The notes: a model not told the origin generated them from the sequence alone. 64,000 nt of DNA from Mesostigma viride (GCA_009746045.1 RPFO01000065.1:5908124-5972123), one strand, 5' to 3'. Positions 53,110-63,444 are shown, counted from the first letter of the stretch. Program-made: numbers and translations.

Positions 53110-53807
53110 AGCGTAGGTGTTTTTGTCAAGTTTGAGTTTCTCAAGGAAGAACGCAGCAAGAACTTGTGATCTAGCTGCTGGACATCAGGACGTGCTTTGA
53201 TGGCTAGCTCATATTTCTTTGTCTCAGCCACATAGTCCACTGATGTGACCCTGTATTCCTCTACCCACCTGAATGCCCCATATATGTCCACAGATGAGGG
53301 GGTGGAGAGGAGGTCAGTTAGCTCCTTCATGAAAGCCTCCCAAACTGCCCTAGCCTGCGTGTCCTGCCACTTGGGATACCTACGCTGGAAGACAAGAATG
53401 AGATTCTGAATCTGAGAAGAGGACTGATGGTAGAAATCCCCCTGCATGAGAGATCCAAACCAATTCTTGACATTCAGTTCCTCCCTAGCCAGCTGCAGAG
53501 AGAGAAGTGCATGATTCCCCTGCTCCCTAGTATACCCCTCAGGCAGCCCCCTGACATTAATCCTATCCACAGGACGGTTTTCATTGTAAGTGGGCAACCT
53601 AGAGGGGGATGCAGGGGGAGAGGGAGAAGATGGTGTTGCTGCTGCAGCATTCACAGGAGAGACCTGCTGAGAGGGAAGTGCTACTTGAGTGAGCTGAGCA
53701 GGATGGGCAAACATGGGCTGTGTAGGAGGGTTAGACAACATAGGGGTGGGCTGGTGGGGGTGTGAGTGTGTGTCACTTCCCGCCTCCTGCTGCGGGCCTC
53801 CTCCCAA
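53070..53807 (-). CDS. Copia C gag N-terminal part
   Basis: 245-residue frame: Pro/Ser/Ala-rich start (after MGGGPQQEAG), then helical gag core (NVRGLPEGYTREQGNHALLS, FQRRYPKWQDTQARAVWEAF, VEEYRVTSVDYVAETKKYEL). The frame ends in shifted residues; after DHKF the correct continuation (AFFLEKLKLDKNTYAML) is in the next frame, so there is a 1-nt shift near 53150. Confidence 0.8.
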   Translation of the reverse strand: MGGGPQQEAGSDTHSHPHQPTPMLSNPPTQPMFAHPAQLTQVALPSQQVSPVNAAAATPSSPSPPASPSRLPTYNENRPVDRINVRGLPEGYTREQGNHALLSLQLAREELNVKNWFGSLMQGDFYHQSSSQIQNLILVFQRRYPKWQDTQARAVWEAFMKELTDLLSTPSSVDIYGAFRWVEEYRVTSVDYVAETKKYELAIKARPDVQQLDHKFLLRSSLRNSNLTKTPTLCLPQEWQSTGRT

Positions 53808-53814
53808 TCATGGA

Positions 53815-55448
53815 AGGTGGGAGAGAGGGACACTTCATCGTCAGTAGGGTTAGTAAGATCATGATGCAACCAGGTAGGCAGAGTTAGCCACCTACCCGCC
53901 CCTCTCAGGATGGCGTTGTGCAGGAGCTCCAGCAAACGCACCAGACGCACCCTGCTGCCCTGCACCCTCCTCCCTGAGAGGAGAGCCTGCAGGGCAGGCA
54001 GCAGGTCGTCGCACACCCTGCGTGTGCCCGCTTGGAGGTTGGGCAGGCCCAGGATGTGCGTGATGATTGCACACACCAGGCTGCCCGCCTCCGCGACGTG
54101 CATCTGCTGGCTCCTGTCGGCCAGCCCACGGAAGGAGGCTGTGGCTGTCTGTATGGCACGCCACACGGCCTCATCACCCAGGGTGATGAAGTCGCGACCT
54201 TGCAGGTCGCCCTCCAGCAGTGCTGGTTGCTGCCCAGCTGCGGTGGGACCCTGGGGCCCCTCCGGCCCTGCCAGGGACTTGTCCTTGTTGCGACTAGAGG
54301 GGGCCTGCCCCCCAGAGCCGCTGGAGGTGCCCGTGACACCCTCCATGGGGGCTGCATCCCCCGCCAGCGCCGGAGGCGCCGGCGTCGCTGCCGGGGTCCC
54401 TGCGACCCCGGGCGCTTGTGTCGCCGCCGGGGTCCCTGCGACCCCGGTGGCCTCCTCAGCCACCTGGCCCCCCACGCTGGGCGGGGGAGCCTGCGGCTGA
54501 GGTTGGACCCTCTGACCTGCCAGAGGGTCCTGGGTGGCTTCACCACCCATGGGCGTGTTGGGGGCGTCTGCCGCCCCGCGCCCCGTCGCAGGCGGCATCG
54601 CAGCCGCCTCACGCCTATCCGGGCCCCAGCCAACTGGCGTGACTTGGGGCCACGCTGGCAACGGAGTCAGCGCGATCTCTGGTCTGGAGACCACGCGCAG
54701 CGCCTCTCTCTGGCGCTGCCTGGACGCCCACTGATCAACAGTGCCGGGGTTGTGCCTCGGCCGATTGGCGAAACAGTACAGCCAAACCGCCACCTGAACC
54801 AGTGGGACTGCATCCTAAGACGCCCCTCGATCAGCGTGTGCACCCGATGAACCTCTATCGCGTGTATCTCCTCATCTGGAAGCAACTGAAAACGTTGGTG
54901 CAGATCCGGCCGTTCACCGCAATGAACGCCGGGATGTCGTCCTCCCCAAGGGGGAGAAAATGGGGTGGGCGCCCGAACATGACCGGGGGCGGAACATGTT
55001 CCCCATACCGGTCAATGTCCATGGTGGCCATCTGTCGGCCCACGGAAAGGTTGCCAGACGTCGCAGGTGTCTGCGACGAAAGCTCAAGCGAAGGCCGAGG
55101 CCTCGCAGGCGGCACCTCGCCATCCTCCTCGGAGGAATCACTCCGCTCACGACCCCCGTCACCTGCGACGGGGGAACGTCGTGCCCGGGGGACCTGCCCC
55201 CCAGGTGCCATGGCGGACGAACCGCCAGTGGCAAACGGCCGACCGCTCGCCATCCCCCGGGCGCCGGGCCCCACCTGCGGGCCCCGACGCCTGGGTTGGT
55301 CAGCGACCACCGTGCGGAAGGTGACGTTGGGCGTCACCCTCGCATCGGTGGTGGAGGGCGTGCCCTCCGGCGAAAGGCGGGGTGAGGTGCGCCTGGCAGG
55401 CGCCTTCCCCTTGTTGTTGTTGCCGTTGTTGCCGTTGTTGGAAGCCAT
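53815..55448 (-). pseudogene. Copia C ORF0 region, broken
   Basis: ATG at 55448 (MASNNGNNGNNNKGKAPARR). The frame holds MDIDRYGEHVPPPVMFGRPP and DDIPAFIAVNGRICTNVF, then stops at 54855; the continuation (LLPDEEIHAIEVHRVHTLIE) and the next block (VWLYCFANRPRHNPGTVDQW, then a Pro/Ala-rich stretch and a helical segment GSLVCAIITHILGLPNLQAG) lie in other frames. At least two shifts. Counterpart by position of ORF0 in copia A and B. Unknown role. Confidence 0.5.
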
Positions 55449-55493
55449 ATCTTTTTTTTTGCTTGTAAAAAAAATATCGAACTTTTCAGTCCA

Positions 55494-55948
55494 AGTTGGA
55501 TGGAGACTAGGGACGACGAACAACTGCGAAAGCTGAGAGCGAATGATGATTGTATTACAATAATACAATGAGAGAGCGATGAAAGCTGAGGGCTCAGAAT
55601 GGAACTGGGCAAACTCGGGTGCTGTGGCACTCCCCAGTGCTACGCCTATATGCCTATGGCGGTGCTACCTGCAGCACACGACCAGTGGACAACTGTACAC
55701 TGCAATGCCATGCGACCACGTCACTAGCAACCAGCTAAGACTCGGCCCGTCAGGCCCGGCTACACCGGACCTGGCGGGTCGAGCTAGCACCTAGGAACAG
55801 TCTGGCACTAACCGCACATCGGTCCACATGACACCTCAGTACCGTACACCCTGCCGTACTGTACTGAGGTGTCCCGCTCAGCCGCGGTAGGCAATACGCG
55901 GCGCGCAGGCCGGAAATCCGTGTGTCAGCCTAAGCATCTCATCTAACT
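55494..55948 (-). repeat. Copia C 5' LTR
   Basis: 455 bp, a close copy of 47450-47904. Followed by CCCCC. Confidence 0.9.
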
Positions 55949-56847
55949 CCCCCGGGCGCGTCCTGGTTCTCCTTGTCGCTGTCGCTGTCGCTGTCGCTCA
56001 CAACAATAAGCTCTGGCACCCTGCTACCTGCTGCGCCGTCGTCGGCCCGCTGTCGGCCCGCGATGACAGCGTCGTCACCGTTAGTGTAGTAGACAGGTGA
56101 CAACCCGTTGTTAACGCCTCGCGGATTGTATCTTGGCACCTCGTGGTCGCCAAGCGCCTCGTCGCCTAGACCAGCGACCCCCACAGCTCCCACCTCAAGG
56201 TCACTGTCGTAACCAAGAGGGGCGAACTCTTCCCAACGCGTCACACAAACGCGAAGGGGTTGGGGCAGTTCCTGAAAAGGAACCCTTCCTCGCTCCGGAA
56301 TCCTGCCGACTCGTGCCGCTCGCTGACCTCCGGTGATGGCTTCCGCAGCCGCCTCGACCTCTGCAAGCCGCCTGTAGCGCTCCGCCCCGCGTCGCTCACG
56401 TCGAACTGGCCCCGCTGCAACACCCTCGTTGCCGATTACACCTGCGAACGTACGTTGTACACCCGCACCCGCTGCTGCCGGTACGAACTCGTGTCGCACT
56501 GCACCAGCTGTCTCCGCAGCCTCTCCTCGCCTAGCCGCCAACTCCGCACGCACCCGCTCAGCTAATGCTGTAATCACAGTCTGGATACCGACCAAACCGT
56601 GAAGCTCTTGCTCGATGTCGTCGATGCTCCGGTGTTCCGGAATGACGATGGTTCGGACGTGCTGCAGAATTCGCTCCCAATCCTCGACCTGGTCGTCGAC
56701 GAATTGCACGAAGTTGCGATTAACAGGTGGACGATCTGCAAGCAATAAAGATAAATCTCGAACCACACGACGCAATTCAGGCGAAATTGAACCACCAGCA
56801 GACTGCCGAAACCGGAAATTCTGCTGCCGTTGTTCTTCCTGCACCAT
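55949..56847 (-). pseudogene. Copia B ORF0 (cut by copia C near its end)
   Basis: ATG at 56847 (MVQEEQRQQNFRFRQSAGGS), about 300 residues. Helical N-terminal half (ELRRVVRDLSLLLADRPP, VEDWERILQHVRTIVIPE), Arg/Glu/Ala-rich centre, C-terminal acidic Ser-Asp repeats (SDSDSDSDKENQ). Copia C interrupts it six codons before the stop, so nearly all of it remains. No knuckle or enzyme motif. ORF0 type protein, function unknown. Confidence 0.65.
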
Positions 56848-56940
56848 TCGACACCTGACGAGCTTCTCGCGTCGTCAACGCTGCACGCAGCAAACAGCAA
56901 CGACCCTCCTGGCCGTTCCGTCGAGACTGCTTGTAATTTG

Positions 56941-57642
56941 AGTTAACGTTTTTATAAAACGCAATGTGTAGGATACATATGGTTGCAATGCAGCAATGTG
57001 TGAATATGGTTGGAAACGGAGCTTTGTTAAAATTGGATAATGTTACAGCGCTCACACACTTGAGGCTTGTACACGAGGTTGCCAAGTCAAGGCAACACAC
57101 GTGAGGCGGGCTCGCAAGAGATGCCCAATTGGCACTGGCCTATTCTTTATATACTTGTGCACTGTGCTTGCTAGTCCTGAGCAGCCTAGAAGGCCTGCTC
57201 AGTATTAACACTCCCGGTACAGTATTCACAACCTGTACAGCGCCCAGATCCTATACAGTAGGTCTGCCATACAGGCACAGTGACCACAGAGTACAGTCAC
57301 CAGAGTGATTATTGCATCTGCACCTAATAGTCCAGGACTAAGCCTGCGGTACCAACAGACCACAGGTTAAGGTTCCTATTTCCTGCGTACGACGTATTAA
57401 TCCAATACCGTCGTAGGTTCAGCACCTAATTCCTGTCAGCCCAGGAATTACTGTCGACCCCATATGTCGTCGGCAAATATTCACGTCCGACTTAGAAGAA
57501 CAGCCGGCTCGCGCTCGCGCGCGACCGGGAAGTCGGAACGCCATAACTTTCTTGATACTTGTCGGAATGAACTCGTTCCGGTGCCGCTGGAATCCCAGAG
57601 ATATGCCGAATCAGGTACACGCCAATGCGCTTGGCGTTAACT
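56941..57642 (-). repeat. LTR shared by copia B (5') and copia D (3')
   Basis: 702 bp, AGTTAACG...CGTTAACT, a perfect 8-bp terminal inverted repeat. ORF0 of B begins 93 bp to its left; to its right the minus strand reads AAGAAAAGAAAGGATTGG, a polypurine tract of copia D. One LTR therefore serves two internal regions, as after LTR-LTR recombination. Confidence 0.7.
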
Positions 57643-58529
57643 CCAATCCTTTCTTTTCTTGAGCTGTAGCAGCTCACACAAGTCTACATACAAACACACA
57701 CAATGGGTACTGGACATCCTCCCCGACTACAAGTCACAACCCGCTGGGCATGACAGTCAGCTTGGATTCCTTATTATATGTACATAGCACCCATACTGGT
57801 TCAGGAGCACAAACAAATTACAATGAGTCCCTATCCCTTCACGGGAGGCTCGTTGTGTTACCCATGTACAAGAGGTTGGCCAACTGTGGCAGCCCATAGG
57901 TGTTCAGCTAAGAACTTGAGAAGTATGTACAACCTTCAGGACCTTAGGCGAAACCCCACAGATCACCCACAACAGCTCATCAGAAAACATTGCTGACCCC
58001 CAGACGGGAGTCGGCGCCGGTCTGCTACCCCTTATCGAACCAGACACAACATCTACGCGAAGCACATGCAAAACACAAGCTCCTATACTCATTCCAACCG
58101 TGGAAAATCAGGGGACCTGTCGCCACCTCACCATGCAGCATGGTGGATGGGTCAGCCAGTCCGTGAAACTCCGCCTTAGGACGGCACCAGGGAATCGAAC
58201 CCCGCCCACAAACCACAGATCTGGGGAAACCTCAGACTGAGATGAAAACCCCAGATAGACATCTCTCCATCGGAGACAAGGTCAGACATTCCCACACCAG
58301 AGACATGTCTCACCCCTCAAGGTGTGCTCAGGATTATGTACAATCAAGCTCCCAGCCTGATATCCAGAGACTTAAGCACCCAGCTCTCAGCTTTTAGACA
58401 GATAGACCAACTTGACAGTCAGCATTCATGAGCTTCCTCAGTACATTGTACTGGGCTGGGGCCTTGTGTGGCAGCTTGGTCAATGCATCAGCAGGGTTCT
58501 CCTCGCCAGGGATATGCTTCAAGTCAACC
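57643..58529 (-). pseudogene. Copia D remnant: 3' noncoding region and pol tail
   Basis: 57715-58400 nearly duplicates 41882-42560 of copia B, with a 4-nt insertion near 58134 (CATG duplicated) and few substitutions. 58394-58529 encodes the last residues of RNase H (LVDLKHIPGEENPADALTKL onward) with one change from B. The element is cut at 58529, where unrelated sequence begins. A B-box-like motif lies at 58191-58201. Confidence 0.85.
58191..58201 (-). promoter_or_regulatory. B-box-like motif, copia D
   Basis: GGTTCGATTCC on the minus strand, conserved with copia A and B. Confidence 0.5.
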
Positions 58530-58539
58530 AAACTGCACG

Positions 58540-58951
58540 CTTCCACGGCCGGATGGCTGCACCGTGGCCACCGACCGCTACTACACGGGCGTGGAGAACG
58601 TTGTCCGCCTTGCTGCCAATTAGGGGCATGACAGCTAGCGTGGGGACCATCATGAGGGCATCCCGTGGGCTGAGCTGAAGGCCTTGGTGCCAAGGAAGCC
58701 GGCGCAGGGCTGGTGGTGCTAGGCATACAACAACGAGACCGGGGTCAGCGTGGTGGGGTGGCAGGACCGCCAGCTTGTGTGGCTGTGCGGCAGCGGCGTC
58801 CCCATCAAGCAGGTCATGGTGTCGCGCCACGGAGGTCGCACGGCTGACCGCGTGCAAGTGCCGGCTCCATACCACGTGGTGCTGTACTGGTCCATGTACA
58901 AGGCCGTGGACATCAAAGACATGCACTGCGCAGAATACAATGTGCAGTCTG
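58540..58951 (+). pseudogene. piggyBac-like transposase fragment
   Basis: The plus strand reads ATDRYYTGVENVVRLA, then (next frame) SVGTIMRASRG, then AYNNETGVSVVGWQDRQLVW, VQVPAPYHVVLYWSMYKAVD and IKDMHCAEYNV. These match the order of the DDE_Tnp_1_7 domain: D-N/R-F/Y-FTS, GT-R-N-R, W-D-K/R, P-x-x-v-x-x-Y-N-xx-M-xx-V-D. Frameshifts and three TAG codons interrupt it. It is cut on the left by copia D and on the right at the LTR of copia E. A dead fragment, with catalytic residues incomplete. Confidence 0.6.
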
Positions 58952-59476
58952 AGTTAACGTTTTTAAGCGCAATGTATAAGGATATGGTTGCAATGCAGCG
59001 ATAGTTAGATTGCGACGGGATATATTGCTTGAGAACACAGTGAATGCAATGAGCAGTGAATGCTTGGTTCATTAGAAAATAGGTTTACCCTTTATCAACG
59101 TTCCTCTCACTGGCTGCGCCGCCAGTGACCGTTGGGTGCAGACCGTTGGCCCGAGGCCACACGATGACAGGTAGCCGTCTAGTCACTGCATCGTGCGATC
59201 ACAGATCAATGCACGCTGCAGTACGGTCCCTATCTAGGATACTCTAGTACCGTCCAATGACAGGACACTACGTATACTGGGTACTGACATCTGTCACGTG
59301 CCTCAGTACCCAAAGTACCTATCTAGGGAAACGTATGCGACTCGACTAGCATTCCTATCTGCATAGCCCACGTGGTATTTATATTCACATACCAACGTAG
59401 GTTTACAAGGCTTATTCATACGTTGTATTCACAATGCCTTTGAGACTTAGTCTACAGCAAAGCATGGAGACTAACT
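58952..59476 (-). repeat. Copia E 3' LTR
   Basis: 525 bp; no second copy in the window, so limits rest on the AGTT/AACT rule and the adjoining A-rich purine tract (AAGAAATAAATAATAAAAC on the minus strand). Confidence 0.65.
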
Positions 59477-59850
59477 CCAGTATTGTTTTATTATTTATTT
59501 CTTAATGCAGGTCTGCACCCCCAACATTATTGTTATTGTTTTTAAGTTGATTAGGGGTACAAAAGAGACATGGCTGGTTGAGCCAGGTTGGTTACAGCTG
59601 GCTGTTCTGGCCAGGTGTTATATTGCACATTAAATAAGGTGTACACAGCTGGCTGGTTTGGCCAGGTACTGAAGCACACATTAAGTAAATGGATACAAAG
59701 CTTGTGTCCTCAAGCTGCAAATGGATACAAATCTGACCTAGCCAGCACTCACACCCCACAACGAATGTGTTGAATTTTATGGCGCCCAGCAGCTATCGCT
59801 GTGGTAAGGGGGTGTGGTGGTTGTGTACTGTGCTATGGCCAGTCATTTAT
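59477..59850 (-). other. Copia E 3' noncoding region
   Basis: 370 bp, AT-rich, with a short repeat GCTGGCTG(T/G)T(C/T)TGGCCAGGT (about 59598 and 59650). No gene seen. Confidence 0.5.
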
Positions 59851-62800
59851 TCAAACACTGACTCTGATATCATAGGGGTTCATGTTCTGAAAGAGGAGCT
59901 GGTACTGTTGGCCAGCAGCATCCCGCAGCTTCGTTAAGGCGTCTGCTGGGTTTTCTTCATCTTCCACATGAGTCCAGCTGGAGAAGTAGGTTGCCTCCTG
60001 TTTGAGGATCACCCAATCCAGGTCAGTGTGGACAGCAGTAGAAACAGATTTCTTGGTTAGAAAACTGATCACAGAATAGCTGTCAGTATAGAGATGTGAG
60101 ATGACATTGCATGTGCTGCCTGCCTGGGTTTGTAGCCAGGTGAGCATGTGCTGCAGGGAACGAGCATGCAATGCAGCAGACACCACAGCACGACATTCAG
60201 CTGAGTTGCTGCTGCCAGGTTTTCTGCGGTGTAGCCTGCTGTACCAGGAAGTGAGGGACATGTAATCTGACCTGTTGGTGAGAAAGAACAGCCCTGATTC
60301 CCGTGCCCCCATCTGATTGATTGTTCTGCTCTCCATGGAGCTGTCCATGACACTGTGTATGTGGATGTCTTCCATCAGATTCAGGCCATGGAGGATGAGG
60401 GGGGGGCAGTCATGGATCAACTTCCTGATGTGACTGCATTTTATTTTGACTAGAACATCATGGGTGACCCTGCTGATGACAGCTAAAGGAGCCCCACAGA
60501 TGGCTGACCACCACCCCAGTTTGCCCTGAACAGTGGCACACATGTGTAAGGGGAGGTAGTTATCCTGCAGCAGATCTAGACAATCTTGGATGTATTCTGC
60601 AGGAGGGGAGAGAGAGCAGACCCACTGATCTGGCTGCCTATGCAGCTGCAACATGATGCCACAGAACTGGATGGGGGTTGTGCTCAATTCCACCTGTTTG
60701 CCAATCTCATATGATTCCTGGACCTGCTGAATAAAGGTTTCCACCTCAGCTCTAGGCCCACAAATGAGTTGGTCATCTCCATGCCACACAAAGAACAGCA
60801 GTCCAGAGGGGGTGGGTACAACAAAAAAGCATGGGTCCAGGTCATCATACGTGGCCTTGAGCTTTTTGAATACTTCCTCTGCTGAGTCTCTGAAAATTTT
60901 TGGGGCACTGACAAGCCCTTCCACCCCAATGTTGATGATAAGGTGGGGCTCATCAATGTAAGGTTTCCACACAGCTGGGGTGTCTACCACGTACACCTTC
61001 CCTTTCCACACAGATTCAGCCTTTTCTGGGTCCCCCCTGAGGAAGGCCCTTTTAATGTCAGTGGCTTTGCAGACATAGTCTTGGCCTGCATTGAGGTTGT
61101 GGAGGAATAGGGAGAGCATGATCCTGAGTGAGGTTTGTTGCAGCCCAGGTGTGTATGTTTCCCCTTTTGGCAGTGTGGATGTCCCCTTTAATTCTGTGAC
61201 ACATGGTCTGGCATGGAAGATTGGGGAGCCCACTTTTTGTGGTTTTTGTTTGAGAACAAATTTTAATCTGAGCTTTTTGGCTCCCTCTGGCACGTCCCAT
61301 GAAGGGGTGACAGGCGGTTTGTATTGAGGGTTTTTGGGGTTGGGCAGGACCCATTCCTGCCTGGCTTGGTGGACAATGGCCATCAGCCACTTGGTAAACC
61401 CTTTTTGTGTTTTGCATTCTTGTATGACGTGGGAGATTTGGTGGGGTGAGTGCATGGCTATGTCCCACTTACCCAGCCCAAAGGCTGAGGGATGGAGGAA
61501 CTGGCTGTGCACTAACTTGTCCAGATCAGGGATCTCCCCTGGTGCATACTGAGTGTTGACTGCCTTGATGACAGCATCCATACCAGGGACAATACTGGAG
61601 AGAGGGATTTTAAAGTGGTCCAGAGGAACTGCACCCACCCCTGTGACACTGAGCTCATTAGCTGAGATAAGCACCCCAGGATAGGATACAAAAGGTTCCC
61701 CCAACAAGGTGTTACCAGAGTACCCCTCCACCACCTGGAAGGGTGTCTGAATACCAAGTATAGGGAGCATCACTTGTCCCACTACATCCAGTGAGCTTTG
61801 GCCTGAGAAATCCTGCACCCGTGCCCAAAATGAAGGTGCAATCTCAAGACCAGGGATGGCTTGTGCACTGATCACACTGACCTGTGCCTGAGTGTCTATT
61901 GCCAGGGTCCAGGGGTCCTGACTAGTGCACACAGCTGAGACTTTTGCCAACCCTGCGGCCACAGCAGCTTGTTGCTTATGTGACCTGTGTAATGCTTGCA
62001 AGGCGACTGCCAATCTTGACCTCAGAGCGGGAGGGTTGGCAGACAATTTGGTGCCTTGGGGCTGAGCTAATGCTTCCAACCCAGCTACCTCGTGCCTGGT
62101 TAAGCAATCCCCAGGTTGTGAAGTGGGCCTGGCTTCACTGAGGGTGGAAGGGTTCACAGAGGGTGCTGTGGTGCTGTCAACAGCAGTAATTGGTGGCTCA
62201 GAGCTACTGCTGGGCATGCTGGAGTTGCCAGATAGAAGTAGTGAGTCCATGCTTAAAGACTCTTCCCCAGGCACGTCTGCCATGGGAGAATAATACTTCT
62301 TAATTCTATGACAGCTCACCCTGTGACGCTTCCCATTGATATTGTGCTTGACCTCCACGGTCTTGCTGTTTTTGGTAAATCCACGGATGGTAACTGGACC
62401 TAGCCAAGTTCCAACCTTACCAAAGCTGTTTTCCTTGTAATAGAGAACTTGATCACCTTTTTGGAATACTGGCCTGGAATGGGTTTTATCTTTTTCTGCC
62501 AGTTTTGCTGAGGTTTGTGCACGTGCAGTGTTGTACAGTGCTATCACCTCTGGGGGATATACACCTGCCTGCAGGCCTGCTGGGATTACTTCACCCCACG
62601 TGGCATGCAAGACAGGTCTCATGTTTAGGGTTGTGCACATTTCATGACACCAGAGTGCCCTGTCACAATAGACCCCTGAAGTAGCATCCTTGGAAGGATT
62701 TTTGGCTAGTAGGGTTTTGACAGATCTGATGGTTCTTTCAATGACCCCCTGACCCTCATGATCTTCCAGCCCAGCAATCTCTATTGCTTCACACCCTTCC

Positions 62801-63444
62801 AGGTCAGTCAGACAAGAAAATTGTTGATCAAGCAAAATTCTGTCAACTGGGTAGAATCTGGGTAAAGCAATCATGAGTGCAACACGTAGCTGCCCTGCAG
62901 ACATGCCAGGTAGGGGTTCCATTACTGTGAACCTGGACCATGAGTCTTTTAGGATCAGGTAGGGTTGGACATCTTTGTTGATGTGCATCACATCCCCCAC
63001 TATCATGCCCCTATTGGTGGAAGGAGTTGCAGTATGCCATTTTTGAGGTTTGGGGCTATTGAACTGACATTCTTGACAGTGTTGTCTAGCCAGTTTTACT
63101 GCATTCCTGAGTTGTTTTCCCATGCTACTACCCCCCAGCCGTCTGGCCAGTTCCTCAGCCACTGTTTCATGACCCATGGCTAGGTGCAGCTGATGAGCAA
63201 GCTCCTTGATATCTATGGAGTTGTCAACAGTAGGGGTTAGTGCTTTTATGTAAGGTTCCAGAACAGGGTGTTGGGAGGACAGTAAGGTTGCTGCCTCAAA
63301 ATCAATTATGCCCTGGTTGCCATCCCCAATGGTAATGAGATCATCATCCTCAGAGTACAAGGTGAGAGAACTCACATTGTTTTGGTAGCGAGGCCTGTTG
63401 CAACGGCTGCCTGGAGGCCCAGGGGATGACGTGCGTGCCAGCAA
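59851..63444 (-). CDS. Copia E pol: integrase, protease-like, RT, RNase H
   Basis: 1197-residue intact frame. Integrase: LHLAMGHE and CQEC, Asp in VGDVMHINKD, Asp in ILLDQQFSC, Glu in GQGVIERTIRSVKTLL. Protease-like near residue 516: AIDTQAQVSVISAQAIPGL, VQDFSGQSSLDVVGQV, NTLLGEPFVSYPGVLI. RT: RLKFVLKQKPQKVGSPIFHA, ATDIKRAFLRGD, active site FVWHGDDQLICGP near residue 889. RNase H: VMDSSMESRTINQMGARESG, SSNSAECRAVV, TDSYSVISFL, ENPADALTKL. Closest in the window to copia C. Confidence 0.92.
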   Translation of the reverse strand: MLARTSSPGPPGSRCNRPRYQNNVSSLTLYSEDDDLITIGDGNQGIIDFEAATLLSSQHPVLEPYIKALTPTVDNSIDIKELAHQLHLAMGHETVAEELARRLGGSSMGKQLRNAVKLARQHCQECQFNSPKPQKWHTATPSTNRGMIVGDVMHINKDVQPYLILKDSWSRFTVMEPLPGMSAGQLRVALMIALPRFYPVDRILLDQQFSCLTDLEGCEAIEIAGLEDHEGQGVIERTIRSVKTLLAKNPSKDATSGVYCDRALWCHEMCTTLNMRPVLHATWGEVIPAGLQAGVYPPEVIALYNTARAQTSAKLAEKDKTHSRPVFQKGDQVLYYKENSFGKVGTWLGPVTIRGFTKNSKTVEVKHNINGKRHRVSCHRIKKYYSPMADVPGEESLSMDSLLLSGNSSMPSSSSEPPITAVDSTTAPSVNPSTLSEARPTSQPGDCLTRHEVAGLEALAQPQGTKLSANPPALRSRLAVALQALHRSHKQQAAVAAGLAKVSAVCTSQDPWTLAIDTQAQVSVISAQAIPGLEIAPSFWARVQDFSGQSSLDVVGQVMLPILGIQTPFQVVEGYSGNTLLGEPFVSYPGVLISANELSVTGVGAVPLDHFKIPLSSIVPGMDAVIKAVNTQYAPGEIPDLDKLVHSQFLHPSAFGLGKWDIAMHSPHQISHVIQECKTQKGFTKWLMAIVHQARQEWVLPNPKNPQYKPPVTPSWDVPEGAKKLRLKFVLKQKPQKVGSPIFHARPCVTELKGTSTLPKGETYTPGLQQTSLRIMLSLFLHNLNAGQDYVCKATDIKRAFLRGDPEKAESVWKGKVYVVDTPAVWKPYIDEPHLIINIGVEGLVSAPKIFRDSAEEVFKKLKATYDDLDPCFFVVPTPSGLLFFVWHGDDQLICGPRAEVETFIQQVQESYEIGKQVELSTTPIQFCGIMLQLHRQPDQWVCSLSPPAEYIQDCLDLLQDNYLPLHMCATVQGKLGWWSAICGAPLAVISRVTHDVLVKIKCSHIRKLIHDCPPLILHGLNLMEDIHIHSVMDSSMESRTINQMGARESGLFFLTNRSDYMSLTSWYSRLHRRKPGSSNSAECRAVVSAALHARSLQHMLTWLQTQAGSTCNVISHLYTDSYSVISFLTKKSVSTAVHTDLDWVILKQEATYFSSWTHVEDEENPADALTKLRDAAGQQYQLLFQNMNPYDIRVSV

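Larger units (their letters stand above)
47450..55948 (-). mobile_element. Copia-like element C, nested in copia B ORF0
   Basis: 8499 bp, LTRs of 455 bp at 47450-47904 and 55494-55948 differing at roughly five sites, so older than copia A. Ends AGTTGG...TCTAACT; flanks CCCCC at 47445-47449 and 55949-55953. A primer site TGGACTGAAAAGTTC directly abuts the 5' LTR on the minus strand. Order: ORF0 (broken), gag, integrase-protease-like, RT-RNase H, 3' noncoding. Contains frameshifts at gag (about 53150) and before RT (about 50440). Confidence 0.9.
41537..57642 (-). mobile_element. Copia-like element B (contains nested copia C)
   Basis: Minus-strand element: 5' LTR 56941-57642, ORF0 (55949-56847, ending at 47423 across the nested element), gag (46151-47320), TGA, pol (42560-46150), 3' noncoding region with a B-box-like motif, and an LTR-like left end at 41537-41881. 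The left and right terminal sequences are both AGTT...AACT but otherwise do not match, so B is probably a recombinant or shares its right LTR with copia D. No target duplication could be paired within the window; the left flank reads AAGTC. Its insertion truncated viral paralogue 2. Confidence 0.75.

Noticed and set aside
58600-58740. In-frame TAG codons in the piggyBac-like fragment as a recoded stop
   Set aside because: The GT-motif in the middle is better in another frame, so the fragment has ordinary frameshifts and stops.
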